From the NCBI GenBank assembly GCA_964524515.1, contig CAZGEA010000002.1, positions 1-64,000 on the forward strand: DNA of 64,000 nucleotides, given 5' to 3'. How positions within the stretch are numbered: position 1 is the stretch's first letter; each line of letters begins with the position of its first letter. Origin of the DNA: CAZGEA01 sp964524515. Its GTDB lineage: Bacteria; Patescibacteriota; Microgenomatia; UBA8517. Position numbers and translations under genes: made by a program. The notes beneath the pieces were generated by a model. That model was not told the DNA's origin, did no database searches, and worked only from the letters and a program-made list of their open reading frames with translations. Positions 26,004 through 35,385 of this stretch are shown here, piece by piece.

Positions 26004-29000
26004 CTATTGTTTATCGACAATAAACCAATCAAAATCTATTGCTTGGTTTTGACTACTTGCAATGCTAACTGTAAATCCTGATCCTGTATTTTTTGCTGTC
26101 ACTGTAATAGGTGAGTTTGCCAATGTTTTGGCAGTTACAAAAATAAGCGAATTATCGGTTACTTCTGATGTTTGTACAAATACAGATGTATTGTTGGCAG
26201 AAAGTGTTGCAACTCCAGCTGATGCACCAGCCACTTTATACTTATTTGCTGTTATAGTTTGAGCTATAATGTTACCTTCTGTATCAAAGGTTATAAGTCC
26301 ACCCTCAAATTCTATATCTCCTAGTGCCAAATCCTGAATCTTCAAGGCTCCAATCGCATTAATGCTTTGATTAATATTGTCAAAAGTCAAAGTTCCTATA
26401 TTTAATTTCCCATTTATAACAGTATCTGAAAGTAGTGTTTCACCAACTACTGTTAATTTTGCAAAATTAGCTACAACTCCTTGATCACTTCCAGATAAGG
26501 ATGAACTAATAAGTGCCAATTCTGTTGAATCAAGATTGGCAGGTGCTGCTGCCAAACTTCCTCCATACCAACTTTTATTTATATACACATTAACAAGTCC
26601 TGTTGCTGTTGTATCAGAATTTGAATAACCTTCAATTGCAGTTCCTAAAATCACTCCAGCTCCATTAGCTTTTGTTCCAATGCCTGTTGTTTGGGAAACA
26701 GTAATTGGGTCGCCTGGGTTAATGTTTCCACCAGTTGTATTTACATTAACTCTAATTTGTCCAACCAATCCAACGAGAGCGTATTTTGCAGCAACTTCTT
26801 CGTCAGTCATTGCTTCAGGTCTATTTCCAACAAATCCTGGTCGAGTTGAATATGCTCCAAGAAGTGAATCTCCAGATTGATATTTACGTGCAAGTCCAGT
26901 CGCTGGGTTTAGTCCAATAATATCTCCTGCTGCAACTTCACCTTCTTTTTCAAAATACTCAGCCATATCAGCACCAGATGCATTAAATGCAGCCTCTCCG
27001 TAAACATTTCCATCAGCACGTACTCTAAATACTGCAGCTGCATCACTTCGAGTTAAAGAGTTGTAAGCTGTTATCAAATTGTATGCAGTAGTTGATGATC
27101 CAGCACCTTCAATTGTTAACACTCCAGGGTCACCTTGTGCACCAGCTGTTCCAACGTTTGTCATTGTAATGGCCCCTGTATTGCTATTTCGTATTAAGGT
27201 TGTAACTGTATCAATATCGTTTGATCGAATATATGCACCAGCTACATTCAAGTTTGTAGCAGTCGTTCCAACAATAGATGTTGATGGTTGATCAACTGAA
27301 AAATATCCAGTTCCTTGTGGTTCAACTGAAACATTTCCAGCTCCAAAGGTTTGAAGTGATAAATTGTTATTTTCAAATGTCTCTCCAGCCTGAATTATAA
27401 GTGGTGCAGAGGACTTAATTGAGCTTGATGTCTGGTTTGTGAATTGTAAATCATAAGCAGCTGACAAATCTCCAGCAGCAGTAAACTGATGTGGTACTGC
27501 AGAAGTGATTTGAGTCTCAGTTACTCCAAATAATGCTGATCCGGTGTCTGAAACGCTAAACAAATATCCAGAAGTCGAACCATTTGTTCCAATATTAATA
27601 TTTACTAAATCTCCAGTTGCAGTAGTTGCAGATCCTGGTGACCAGTCAAGTGAAGCTAGTTTTCCAGATGTTAATCCAGTTGAAGTGGTAGTTATATCAA
27701 ATAAAGTTCCAGAGGTTAATGTATTGGCAGCACTTGAAAGCTGCAATAACTTTCCTTGTGTTATTGAAGTAGAGGATATATAAGCTCCAGTTCCTGTGGT
27801 TAGTGCATTGTCAATAAATGCAAATGCTGATGTTGTTGTGGTGCCAGATACAACAGACGATGTAAATGTTTGTGTTCCAGTTGCAGTTGTCAGTCCAATA
27901 GTTCCAGCGCCAGCTGTTGTAACAGCGAAATTAGTCCCAGATGTCGGGGCAAATGTAATAGCTCCAGTATCAGCAAACGTTGCAACAGCAGTTGACGAGT
28001 CTTTAATAATAAAGTCCCCAGTTGATGTTAAATCAATTGATAAGTCCCCGGATGTTGCATTGGTAATGGTAGTTGCAGCATCCATAGTTAACGCATCGCT
28101 AAAATCATCAAAATTCAAACAGTCAGTACAGTTAAATGTTGTTGTGTCAGTTGCAGTTATTGTTGTTGCGTTGCCAATAGTAAGTGAAGCGTTGGCAAAT
28201 GCAAGAGTTGGATCAGTGGCTCCTGATGTATTAAAAGTCCACGTTGGGTCAGTGCCTCCTGCGTTCCAGGTTGTTGTTCCAACTTCAGTACTATCAAAAT
28301 TAATTGTCACAGTATCAGTGGCACCTACTACTGTATCAATTCCATCTGTTCCACCAGATAGTGTAATTGTATCTCCTGCATTTAATGTTTGATTGCTTCC
28401 TGAGTCGGCTGTGAGTGTAAACGCTCCACCAACATTGCTCCAATTAGCTCCATCATAAACTTTTAAAGTATTATCATCTGTATCCCATGCAACAAATCCT
28501 TCTCCAGAAGTCGGATTTGTAAATGTAGTATTTTGTGGCAAACGAAGTCCTTGTAGAGCTGTATCATCATGTAAAATTGAAGCTAAATCAACAAAGTCGG
28601 CATCTGAAAAAGTCAAAGTTGCATTCAAATCACTTGTTGTAAGGGTGTTATCAAGTACTTCAGTTGAATCAATCGAGCCCGCAGGAAGTGCAACTTCAGC
28701 TGTTCCAGTTCCATCAGTTGTCACAGTCAAGCTTTGCAAATTACTGTCTCCAATTGTAATTGTTCCGGCAGCTGATCCAATAATTGTTCCTGCGGTATTT
28801 AGCGTTATGTCTCCTCCTGCTACAGTCAAATCATCAGATATTGTAGTTTTGGTTCCAGTGTTATCAATGGTCAAATCTCCTGAAGAGTCAACTGTAAATC
28901 TTGAATCAACTGTCCCATCAGTATAGGTTAAGCGAAGTTGTTCTGTTGTTGACAACACTTCGAGTTTTGCGTCTGGGCTGGTATCTCCAAGTCCTATGTT

Positions 29001-32000
29001 GCCTGTACTAAGTACCTTTATTGCTGTTGAATTATTTGCGTTTATGTTTAAAGTATTATCAACTTGGTTGTAGACAATTGCTCCAATGTCATTGTCATTT
29101 GTATCTCCTAAAAATATTTCAGAACGTCCAGTTGTTGCTCCTGAAAGTATCCTTAGTGTTGAATTATTATCAACATGACCTGTTGCATCAAGGGAAACAG
29201 ATAGACTTGATCCGTCAGTTGGTCCATATACATGTAATTTAGATGTTGGGGTTACAATCCCAATTCCAACATTTCCACTTGCATCAATAATAAATGGTGA
29301 AGTATCGCCTGAAACATCATCTACTCTAAACGAGGAAGAAGAAGCACCACCATAATTTTTTACATACAGTGCGGTACCGCTAGAAGATGTGTAATTTTGT
29401 GTAATATCAACTACGTTTGCAGTATGAGTTAACGTTCCAGTGGTTTGTGTTGCGCTATCTGCAAATGTTGCAAGTGATCCAGAAACAGTTAATGTTGAAA
29501 CAAACGATGAGTTGGTAGTGGCTGATCTTGAAACATCCAAGACTTGTCCACTGATTGCAGGTGTAGTCACAGCTGTTGAATAGATTGGAGAGAATGAAAG
29601 ATTTGCAATATCTCCAGATACTGAAGTCCCAGTTGCAGCAGATTGAGTTAGTGTTGCAGAAAGAAGTCCACCAGTTGTAAACCCATTTGATGTTGAGCTT
29701 ATTGCCTCAGCTGTTCCTGTTGTGAGTGAGTTTGATGCAATAGTGAATAGTTTGTTAGTAGTATCCCAACCAAATCCGGAAGATTCTGAAACAACAGAGC
29801 TGGCACCGTTGAAAAATGCAATTTGTCCTGAAGTCCCAGATCCACTAATTCCACCGATTCCAGAAGTTGATTCCCAAGCCAAAACTCCATTACCATCAGT
29901 TGTTAAAACATAATTATCAGTTCCATCATCAACTGGAAGAGTATATGTCGTAGTTCCAGTTTGTGAAGCACTAGGTTGCAATATTACTGAATAATCTGTT
30001 GCACCAAGTTCATTATAAATTGTAAGTGAACCATCAGTGCCAGCTTGTCCTAAAGTTAAATCTCCACCACCAACCACCAAGTCTCCAGAAGTAGTTAATG
30101 TGGCAGCAGTAGTCAAAGTAGACAAACTTGATGCAGTCAAAGTAGAGTATCCAGTCAAAGTCAAAGTTTGGCTTCCTGTTCCATCAGATGATCCATCAAT
30201 AGTTAAATCCCCAGCAGATCCAACTGTAAATCTTGAATCAACCGTTCCATCGGTATATGTTAATCTAAGCTGTTCTGAAGTAGAAAGTACTTCAAGTTTT
30301 GCATCAGGAGTTGTATCACCAGCTCCAATTTTTCCAGTCCTATCGATAACTGTACGTTCTACTGCGTCTGCAGAACTATCTCTAGTACTAAATACTATCT
30401 CGCTTCCAACATCTTGGCCTCCACCACTACGGGCAGTGATAGCACGGATACTAGCAGCAATCCCTGTTCCAAGAGCTGACGCGTCATTAGCGTAAAAATC
30501 AAGATCAGCTATAGTGCCACCCCCATCTGCTAATGCATTATTTGAACTGTTTAAACGTAAATATGGGGCTGCTGCACTTACAGTTAGAAGTTTCGCTGGA
30601 GTTGTAGTTCCAACACCTACATTTCCAGCATTATCAACAACAAATGGGGTAGTGTCCGCATCTCCGGTTTCATCATTAACTCTAAAAGAAATTCCACTTC
30701 CTAGATTAGTAAACATGGCTGTTGTTTCTGCGTCCGATGCCGCTGACTGTACATGCAAAAGAGTTCCGGTGTTATTGGCATTGCCTCCGGTTGAAGTAAT
30801 ATCCACTAATTTTCCAGTAAAAGCTGTTGCAGCTGTTGTAAATAGTGCTGCCTTTCCAGAAGTTAAACTTGATGCTGTGTAAGTAAATCCTGTTGTAGTA
30901 TCTCCAGTAAAAGTTTGTGCCCAAGTACTATTTCCTTGAGCTAGTGTTGTATTTGCATCGAGCGATAATGAATCACTCATATCGTCAAAATTAATACAAT
31001 CAGTACAGTTTAGTGTTGTAATATCAGTTCCAGTCAAAGTAGAGTATCCAGTCAAAGTCAAAGTTTGGCTTCCTGTTCCATCAGATGATCCATCAATAGT
31101 TAAATCCCCAGCAGATCCAACTGTAAATCTTGAATCAACCGTTCCATCGGTATATGTTAATCTAAGCTGTTCTGAAGTAGAAAGTACTTCAAGTTTTGCA
31201 TCAGGAGTTGTGTCATTTACTCCAATACTTCCAGTACTTCCGCCGTCAACGATTGATAGAAATTTGTTTCCACTAGCATCCCAAATATGGAATGTATCAG
31301 TTGAGTCATCATGAAGACCTATGTTAAATTTATTTGCAGTACCCGTGCTAAAATTGACACTCGCATATCTTGAAGTGGTATCTCTGTCAATATTTAATGA
31401 GTTATAACCAGTACCACTAAGCGATATACCATCTGCGCCAGAGCCAGAAGTAACGACTGACAATTTCTTACTTGGAGCAGCGGTTCCAATTCCCACATTT
31501 CCCCCTATAAAAGAAGCTGCATATGTCGTGTCACTAGAGTTTGCAGTCGTTGCATCAATATACAGTCCATAGACTGTATTAGCTAAGCTTCCCGCATCAG
31601 TAAAGCCAACATCAATTCCGCGTAGGGTATTAGCAGAAGCTGAAGGATTGTTTGTTAAATTAATATCAATTGCACTGTCTGTGCCTCCTGATGCATCCAC
31701 ATAAGTTGCCGTCAAATCAAACAAATTTCCAGTGGTCAATGTTGTTGCAGCAACGGCAAGTGTATTTCCAGTTGTTACAGAATCAGTAAATGCCCAATTT
31801 GAAGATGAGCTGATATTGTTTGAGCTAGTAAAGTAAGCAATCTGACTTGATGCGTTTGTTCCAGATTGTGTTACTCCAGTTCCACTTCCTGCACAGTTTC
31901 CGGTATCCAAACAAACTGTTCCAGTGGTATCAGGTAAAGTCCAAGTTCTTGCAGCTGTTAAGTCTGCTGATGTAACTGTACCTGTAAAAGAATTAGTTGC

Positions 32001-35000
32001 AGTAGTTGTTTGTGGTTTGATAGCGATCGTGTCAGTGTTTGCAGTTGTTGATGAGAACAGGGCAGATCCTGTTCCCTTTAGTGTTGTTGTAAGTCCTATA
32101 TTTGTATCTCCGCCAGTTAATGTCCAATTCACATTGTTTCCAGTTGCGGCATTGGCCAAAGTTAGTTCGTTAACTGCAGAAGCGGTTGTTGTCAATTGAA
32201 TAAGTTCATTGCCATTAGCATCTAAAACATCTCCACCAGTTGCAAAATAAAGTGATGATCCAGGAGTCCCTGATGTAAATGCATCGCCACTTGTGATATT
32301 GCCAACAGCCGTAATGGTTCCAGTTCCAGCTCCAACACCAGTTACAGATTGCCATGAAAGGACACCAGATCCATTTGATGTTAAGACATAATTACTTGAT
32401 CCATCATCAACGGGTAGAGTATAGGTAACATTTTGTGTTTGTGAATCAGATGTTTGGAAAAGATTATAAAAATCAGTGGCATTGTTATATACAGTTAATG
32501 TTCCATTTGTGGTAGTTGATCCAAGTGTTAAATCTCCACCACCAATTACTACATCCCCTGAGGCAGTTAAAGTTGCAGCAGTAGAAAGTGTTGAAAGTGA
32601 CGAGGCTGTCAAGGTAGTAGTTCCTGAAAGTGTAGTTGTGGTGTTGGTTAGTGTGGTTGTATCACCGAGAGTTAATCGACTTACTGCTCCTGAATCCAAA
32701 ATATCATTTCCAGTTACTTGCAAATCATCAGCAATCATAGTTTTTGTTCCAGTTCCATCAATCGTTAGATTTCCAGATGAATCTGTTGTAAAGCTTGTAT
32801 AAACTGATCCATCTGTGTATGTTAATCGAAGCTGTTCAGTTGTTGAGAGCGAATCAAGTCTTGCATCAGGTCCAGTTGTCCCAATACCAAATAATCCAGT
32901 TGATGTTAATCTTGCCTTCTCAGATCCTTCTGTATTTATTTTTACAGTACCTCCGGAATCTGGAGCATCAAGAGTTGTAGTTGACCCATCTCCATAAAGT
33001 GTCGCATCCGCCCCAAACTGAAGCCATGTTCCAGTAGCCAAGCTTGTGGTTCCACCTACAACTTCAAGTTTGTAGCTAGGTGTTGTTACTCCAATTCCGA
33101 TATTTCCACTTGCATCAACTACAAATGGCGTTGAATCACTCGTTGTTCCATCATCGTTAATTCTGAATGATGATCCAGTTCCGGCGTTTGTAATTACAAC
33201 TGATGGGACACTGGTTGAAGCATTCGAAGTGTTTACATTAAGTGAAGCCGCAGTTCCAGTTGTTATTGCCCCTGATGATGTAATGCTTGCGGTTGGTCCA
33301 GCAGTTGTTGATGATGATAGGCTAAATTGTTTATTTGTGCTATCCCATCCAAATCCACTAGACTCTGATGATATTGAACTTGATCCATCAAAAAAAGCAA
33401 TTTGCCCTGCAGTTCCGGATCCTGAGAGTCCACCAACTCCTGAAACTGAAGACCAAGACAAAACTCCCGATCCATTGCTAACCAAAACTTGATTACTTGC
33501 TCCATCATCAACGGGTAGAGTATATGTAATATTTTGAGTTTGTGAATCAGATGTTTGAAATAAGTTAGTAAAATCTGTTGAATTATTGTAAATAGTTAAT
33601 GTTCCATTTGTACTTGTTGATCCAAGTGTTAAATCTCCACCAGAAATTATTTGATCACCTGTTAGTGTTAAATCACCAGCATTTGTCAGAGTTAATGCAT
33701 CTGTGCCATCTGATTGTTCAAACACTGCAAGATTTGAAGTTTGCGTAGAATTCCCTTGGACCAATAATTGAATTTCATCAGTGTCACCATCAATTGCAAA
33801 TTTACCCAATTCTGTAGTTCCACCAATAACTACCGAGTCAGTTGTAGTGTCAAGACTAACAACACTACTCGAAGATCCCCATGGTCCATTATCGTCCCCT
33901 GGAAAGCTGGTCCAAGTAAATCCACCAGTTGATGAATTATAGGTTAACGCTTTCCCATTAGATGCATCATTTGAAAGGTTTAAATCAACTTCTTTTATTG
34001 TGTCGTCTGTAATCTCAGTTGAATCAATTGATGTACCAAGTGTTGCAGAAAGTACACCGTTTGATACTGATAGACCTGTTCCAGTTAAATCAGTCAATGT
34101 ATCTCCGCCAATTGAAAGGGTGGGGATATAAGATGTTCCATTTACTTCCAAATCACCACTTACTAATAAATCTGATCCAGTTAAGTTAACATTCCCTGCA
34201 GTCCCAGATCCAACAATTAATGAATTATTAACTCTTGTGCTTCCAGTTGCGGCTGATATTGTAACCGTTGTTGAATTGTTAGCGATGTTAAAAGTATCTG
34301 AACTTGATGTTATGTCGCCTCCGTTTACTGCCAAATCATTAGTGATATCAACGTCTTTGGCAAAATTCGTCGCTACATTAACAAAAAAATCACTATTTCC
34401 AGAGACAATAGAAGCTGCTAATACTTTAGCCTGGTTAATAAATGAGTTACCGTTTGCTGATTCTTGGTTACTATTTGATTCTTCCGATCTAATATTTTTA
34501 TATGATTCAATCAAAAAAGGTGACCCTTTTACTATCAAAATAAAAAATAAAATCACCGAAAATGTAGAGAATGTAAATTTCCTAAATAACGAAAGTGAAT
34601 TTGTAATTAATTTCTGATCATCAGCAATTGTATCTTCAGCTAAAAATGAATATTGAGTTGGCCCTTCTGTGTTTATTCTTGTTTCTTGCTTTTCAGAGTT
34701 TGACTTTAAATGATCAAGAATTGCTAATTGTGCTTGTTTTATTTCCGCAATTTCATCGGAAATTAACTCTTTGTTTGAGATAGAAATTGTTTCATTTTTT
34801 TGATCTTGATTCAAATTAATACTTGGGACATTAGTTGGGGTAATAACAATGTTTGTGTTTTTCTTTGGTCTTGAAAATTCAAATAGTTGTGAAGATATAT
34901 ATCTTCTGTGTCCACCACTTGTTCTGATAGGTGATAAACGACCAGCATCTTCCCATCTACGAAGTGTTTTTGTAGAAACCTTCAAAAACTTTGCAGCCTC

Positions 35001-35048
35001 CTGAATTGTTAAATAATCCTTTTGTAATATCTTTGGCAGTTTACTCAT
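26004..35048 (-). CDS. Giant surface protein with MerR-type DNA-binding head and tail-fibre-like repeats
   Basis: The 3014-residue protein has four parts. Residues 7-58 are a MerR/excisionase-type winged HTH (LTIQEAAKFLKVSTKTLRRW ... SGGHRRY). Residues ~60-150 are a polar linker. One membrane span lies at 157-175. About 2800 exterior residues follow, made of repeated modules such as GNVGIGTTTP, DAKLEVLSTSEQLRLTYTDG and GDLTIDGTGTKT, like phage tail fibres. The end (~2700-2850) contains a GADMAEYFE...GDIIGL...PGDPITVS domain reminiscent of Peptidase_G2/fibre-processing domains. A HTH head on a cell-spanning adhesin is unusual. It heads a minus-strand cluster and is divergent from the F1-ATPase operon, whose first protein carries a similar exterior domain. 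Confidence 0.85.
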   Translation of the reverse strand: MSKLPKILQKDYLTIQEAAKFLKVSTKTLRRWEDAGRLSPIRTSGGHRRYISSQLFEFSRPKKNTNIVITPTNVPSINLNQDQKNETISISNKELISDEIAEIKQAQLAILDHLKSNSEKQETRINTEGPTQYSFLAEDTIADDQKLITNSLSLFRKFTFSTFSVILFFILIVKGSPFLIESYKNIRSEESNSNQESANGNSFINQAKVLAASIVSGNSDFFVNVATNFAKDVDITNDLAVNGGDITSSSDTFNIANNSTTVTISAATGSTRVNNSLIVGSGTAGNVNLTGSDLLVSGDLEVNGTSYIPTLSIGGDTLTDLTGTGLSVSNGVLSATLGTSIDSTEITDDTIKEVDLNLSNDASNGKALTYNSSTGGFTWTSFPGDDNGPWGSSSSVVSLDTTTDSVVIGGTTELGKFAIDGDTDEIQLLVQGNSTQTSNLAVFEQSDGTDALTLTNAGDLTLTGDQIISGGDLTLGSTSTNGTLTIYNNSTDFTNLFQTSDSQTQNITYTLPVDDGASNQVLVSNGSGVLSWSSVSGVGGLSGSGTAGQIAFFDGSSSISSESSGFGWDSTNKQFSLSSSTTAGPTASITSSGAITTGTAASLNVNTSNASTSVPSVVITNAGTGSSFRINDDGTTSDSTPFVVDASGNIGIGVTTPSYKLEVVGGTTSLATGTWLQFGADATLYGDGSTTTLDAPDSGGTVKINTEGSEKARLTSTGLFGIGTTGPDARLDSLSTTEQLRLTYTDGSVYTSFTTDSSGNLTIDGTGTKTMIADDLQVTGNDILDSGAVSRLTLGDTTTLTNTTTTLSGTTTLTASSLSTLSTAATLTASGDVVIGGGDLTLGSTTTNGTLTVYNNATDFYNLFQTSDSQTQNVTYTLPVDDGSSNYVLTSNGSGVLSWQSVTGVGAGTGTITAVGNITSGDAFTSGTPGSSLYFATGGDVLDANGNELIQLTTTASAVNELTLANAATGNNVNWTLTGGDTNIGLTTTLKGTGSALFSSTTANTDTIAIKPQTTTATNSFTGTVTSADLTAARTWTLPDTTGTVCLDTGNCAGSGTGVTQSGTNASSQIAYFTSSNNISSSSNWAFTDSVTTGNTLAVAATTLTTGNLFDLTATYVDASGGTDSAIDINLTNNPSASANTLRGIDVGFTDAGSLANTVYGLYIDATTANSSDTTYAASFIGGNVGIGTAAPSKKLSVVTSGSGADGISLSGTGYNSLNIDRDTTSRYASVNFSTGTANKFNIGLHDDSTDTFHIWDASGNKFLSIVDGGSTGSIGVNDTTPDAKLEVLSTSEQLRLTYTDGTVDSRFTVGSAGDLTIDGSSDGTGSQTLTLTGYSTLTGTDITTLNCTDCINFDDMSDSLSLDANTTLAQGNSTWAQTFTGDTTTGFTYTASSLTSGKAALFTTAATAFTGKLVDITSTGGNANNTGTLLHVQSAASDAETTAMFTNLGSGISFRVNDETGDADTTPFVVDNAGNVGVGTTTPAKLLTVSAAAPYLRLNSSNNALADGGGTIADLDFYANDASALGTGIAASIRAITARSGGGQDVGSEIVFSTRDSSADAVERTVIDRTGKIGAGDTTPDAKLEVLSTSEQLRLTYTDGTVDSRFTVGSAGDLTIDGSSDGTGSQTLTLTGYSTLTASSLSTLTTAATLTTSGDLVVGGGDLTLGQAGTDGSLTIYNELGATDYSVILQPSASQTGTTTYTLPVDDGTDNYVLTTDGNGVLAWESTSGIGGISGSGTSGQIAFFNGASSVVSESSGFGWDTTNKLFTIASNSLTTGTAEAISSTSNGFTTGGLLSATLTQSAATGTSVSGDIANLSFSPIYSTAVTTPAISGQVLDVSRSATTNSSFVSTLTVSGSLATFADSATQTTGTLTHTANVVDITQNYTSSSGTALYVKNYGGASSSSFRVDDVSGDTSPFIIDASGNVGIGIVTPTSKLHVYGPTDGSSLSVSLDATGHVDNNSTLRILSGATTGRSEIFLGDTNDNDIGAIVYNQVDNTLNINANNSTAIKVLSTGNIGLGDTSPDAKLEVLSTTEQLRLTYTDGTVDSRFTVDSSGDLTIDNTGTKTTISDDLTVAGGDITLNTAGTIIGSAAGTITIGDSNLQSLTVTTDGTGTAEVALPAGSIDSTEVLDNTLTTSDLNATLTFSDADFVDLASILHDDTALQGLRLPQNTTFTNPTSGEGFVAWDTDDNTLKVYDGANWSNVGGAFTLTADSGSNQTLNAGDTITLSGGTDGIDTVVGATDTVTINFDSTEVGTTTWNAGGTDPTWTFNTSGATDPTLAFANASLTIGNATTITATDTTTFNCTDCLNFDDFSDALTMDAATTITNATSGDLSIDLTSTGDFIIKDSSTAVATFADTGAITFAPTSGTNFAVTTAGAGTIGLTTATGTQTFTSSVVSGTTTTSAFAFIDNALTTGTGAYISSTSITQGKLLQLSSAANTLTSGTLFDITTTSTGLTSGKLASLDWSPGSATTATGDLVNINIGTNGSTSGYLFSVSDTGSALFGVTETQITSAVPHQFTAAGDLSAAYDLQFTNQTSSSIKSSAPLIIQAGETFENNNLSLQTFGAGNVSVEPQGTGYFSVDQPSTSIVGTTATNLNVAGAYIRSNDIDTVTTLIRNSNTGAITMTNVGTAGAQGDPGVLTIEGAGSSTTAYNLITAYNSLTRSDAAAVFRVRADGNVYGEAAFNASGADMAEYFEKEGEVAAGDIIGLNPATGLARKYQSGDSLLGAYSTRPGFVGNRPEAMTDEEVAAKYALVGLVGQIRVNVNTTGGNINPGDPITVSQTTGIGTKANGAGVILGTAIEGYSNSDTTATGLVNVYINKSWYGGSLAAAPANLDSTELALISSSLSGSDQGVVANFAKLTVVGETLLSDTVINGKLNIGTLTFDNINQSINAIGALKIQDLALGDIEFEGGLITFDTEGNIIAQTITANKYKVAGASAGVATLSANNTSVFVQTSEVTDNSLIFVTAKTLANSPITVTAKNTGSGFTVSIASSQNQAIDFDWFIVDKQ
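30134..30314 (-). repeat. 181-bp perfect direct repeat, copy A
   Basis: By direct reading this stretch is identical to 31031-31211. It encodes part of the DAKLEVLSTSEQLRLTYTDG / GDLTIDGSSDG module of the giant protein. Confidence 0.85.
31031..31211 (-). repeat. 181-bp perfect direct repeat, copy B
   Basis: Identical to 30134-30314 and in the same reading frame, so recombination between the copies would remove or add 299 residues (897 bp) without a frameshift. Confidence 0.85.
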
Positions 35049-35385
35049 ATTTCTTAATTGGACAAAAACTTGTACTTTTAGCTTTAATTGTCTAATATCA
35101 TTTCCTCATAATTTTAAACTGTTGTCAACGAGCACAATTAACGCACAAAATGTCCAATATTAAAGTCTCATGCCTAGACATTAGGCTTGCACCTGGTTTG
35201 GTTAAATAATAGTTAAATATTTAATATTCATCTGACTAAAATTTGTTCAGTAGGCTCAATAACCGCAATGACATTTTCAATTAACCGCAGACTTAATATA
35301 TGGCTACTAATTAATTATTAACGCAAAACATACGTTAATTAATATTAATATTTGCTTTGAGCTGAATCATGCAATAGCATTAGTT
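35049..35385. promoter_or_regulatory. Divergent regulatory region with TTAAC(C/G)GCA repeats
   Basis: This 337-base gap separates the MerR-headed giant gene from the F1-ATPase operon. Short elements of the type TTAAC(C)GCA recur at 35138-35145, 35260-35267, 35281-35289 and 35318-35325, the last paired in inverted orientation as ATTAACG-N9-CGTTAAT (35317-35323/35333-35339). A second inverted repeat, GCCTA-N5-TAGGC, lies at 35172-35186. A weak promoter, TTGCTT (35352-35357), 17 bases, TAGCAT (35375-35380), lies 5 bases before the ATG at 35386. No ORF is convincing in the gap. The inverted repeats are possible operators. Confidence 0.5.

Noticed and set aside
27796..28392. Plus-strand frames rich in Val/Ala/Pro within the minus-strand surface genes
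   Set aside because: These are antisense shadows of Thr/Ser/Gly-rich repeats, with no starts, SD or homology.
26004..35048. Prophage tail region
   Set aside because: Only the fibre-like repeats resemble phage. There are no capsid, terminase, portal or lysis genes, and the protein has a cellular membrane anchor.
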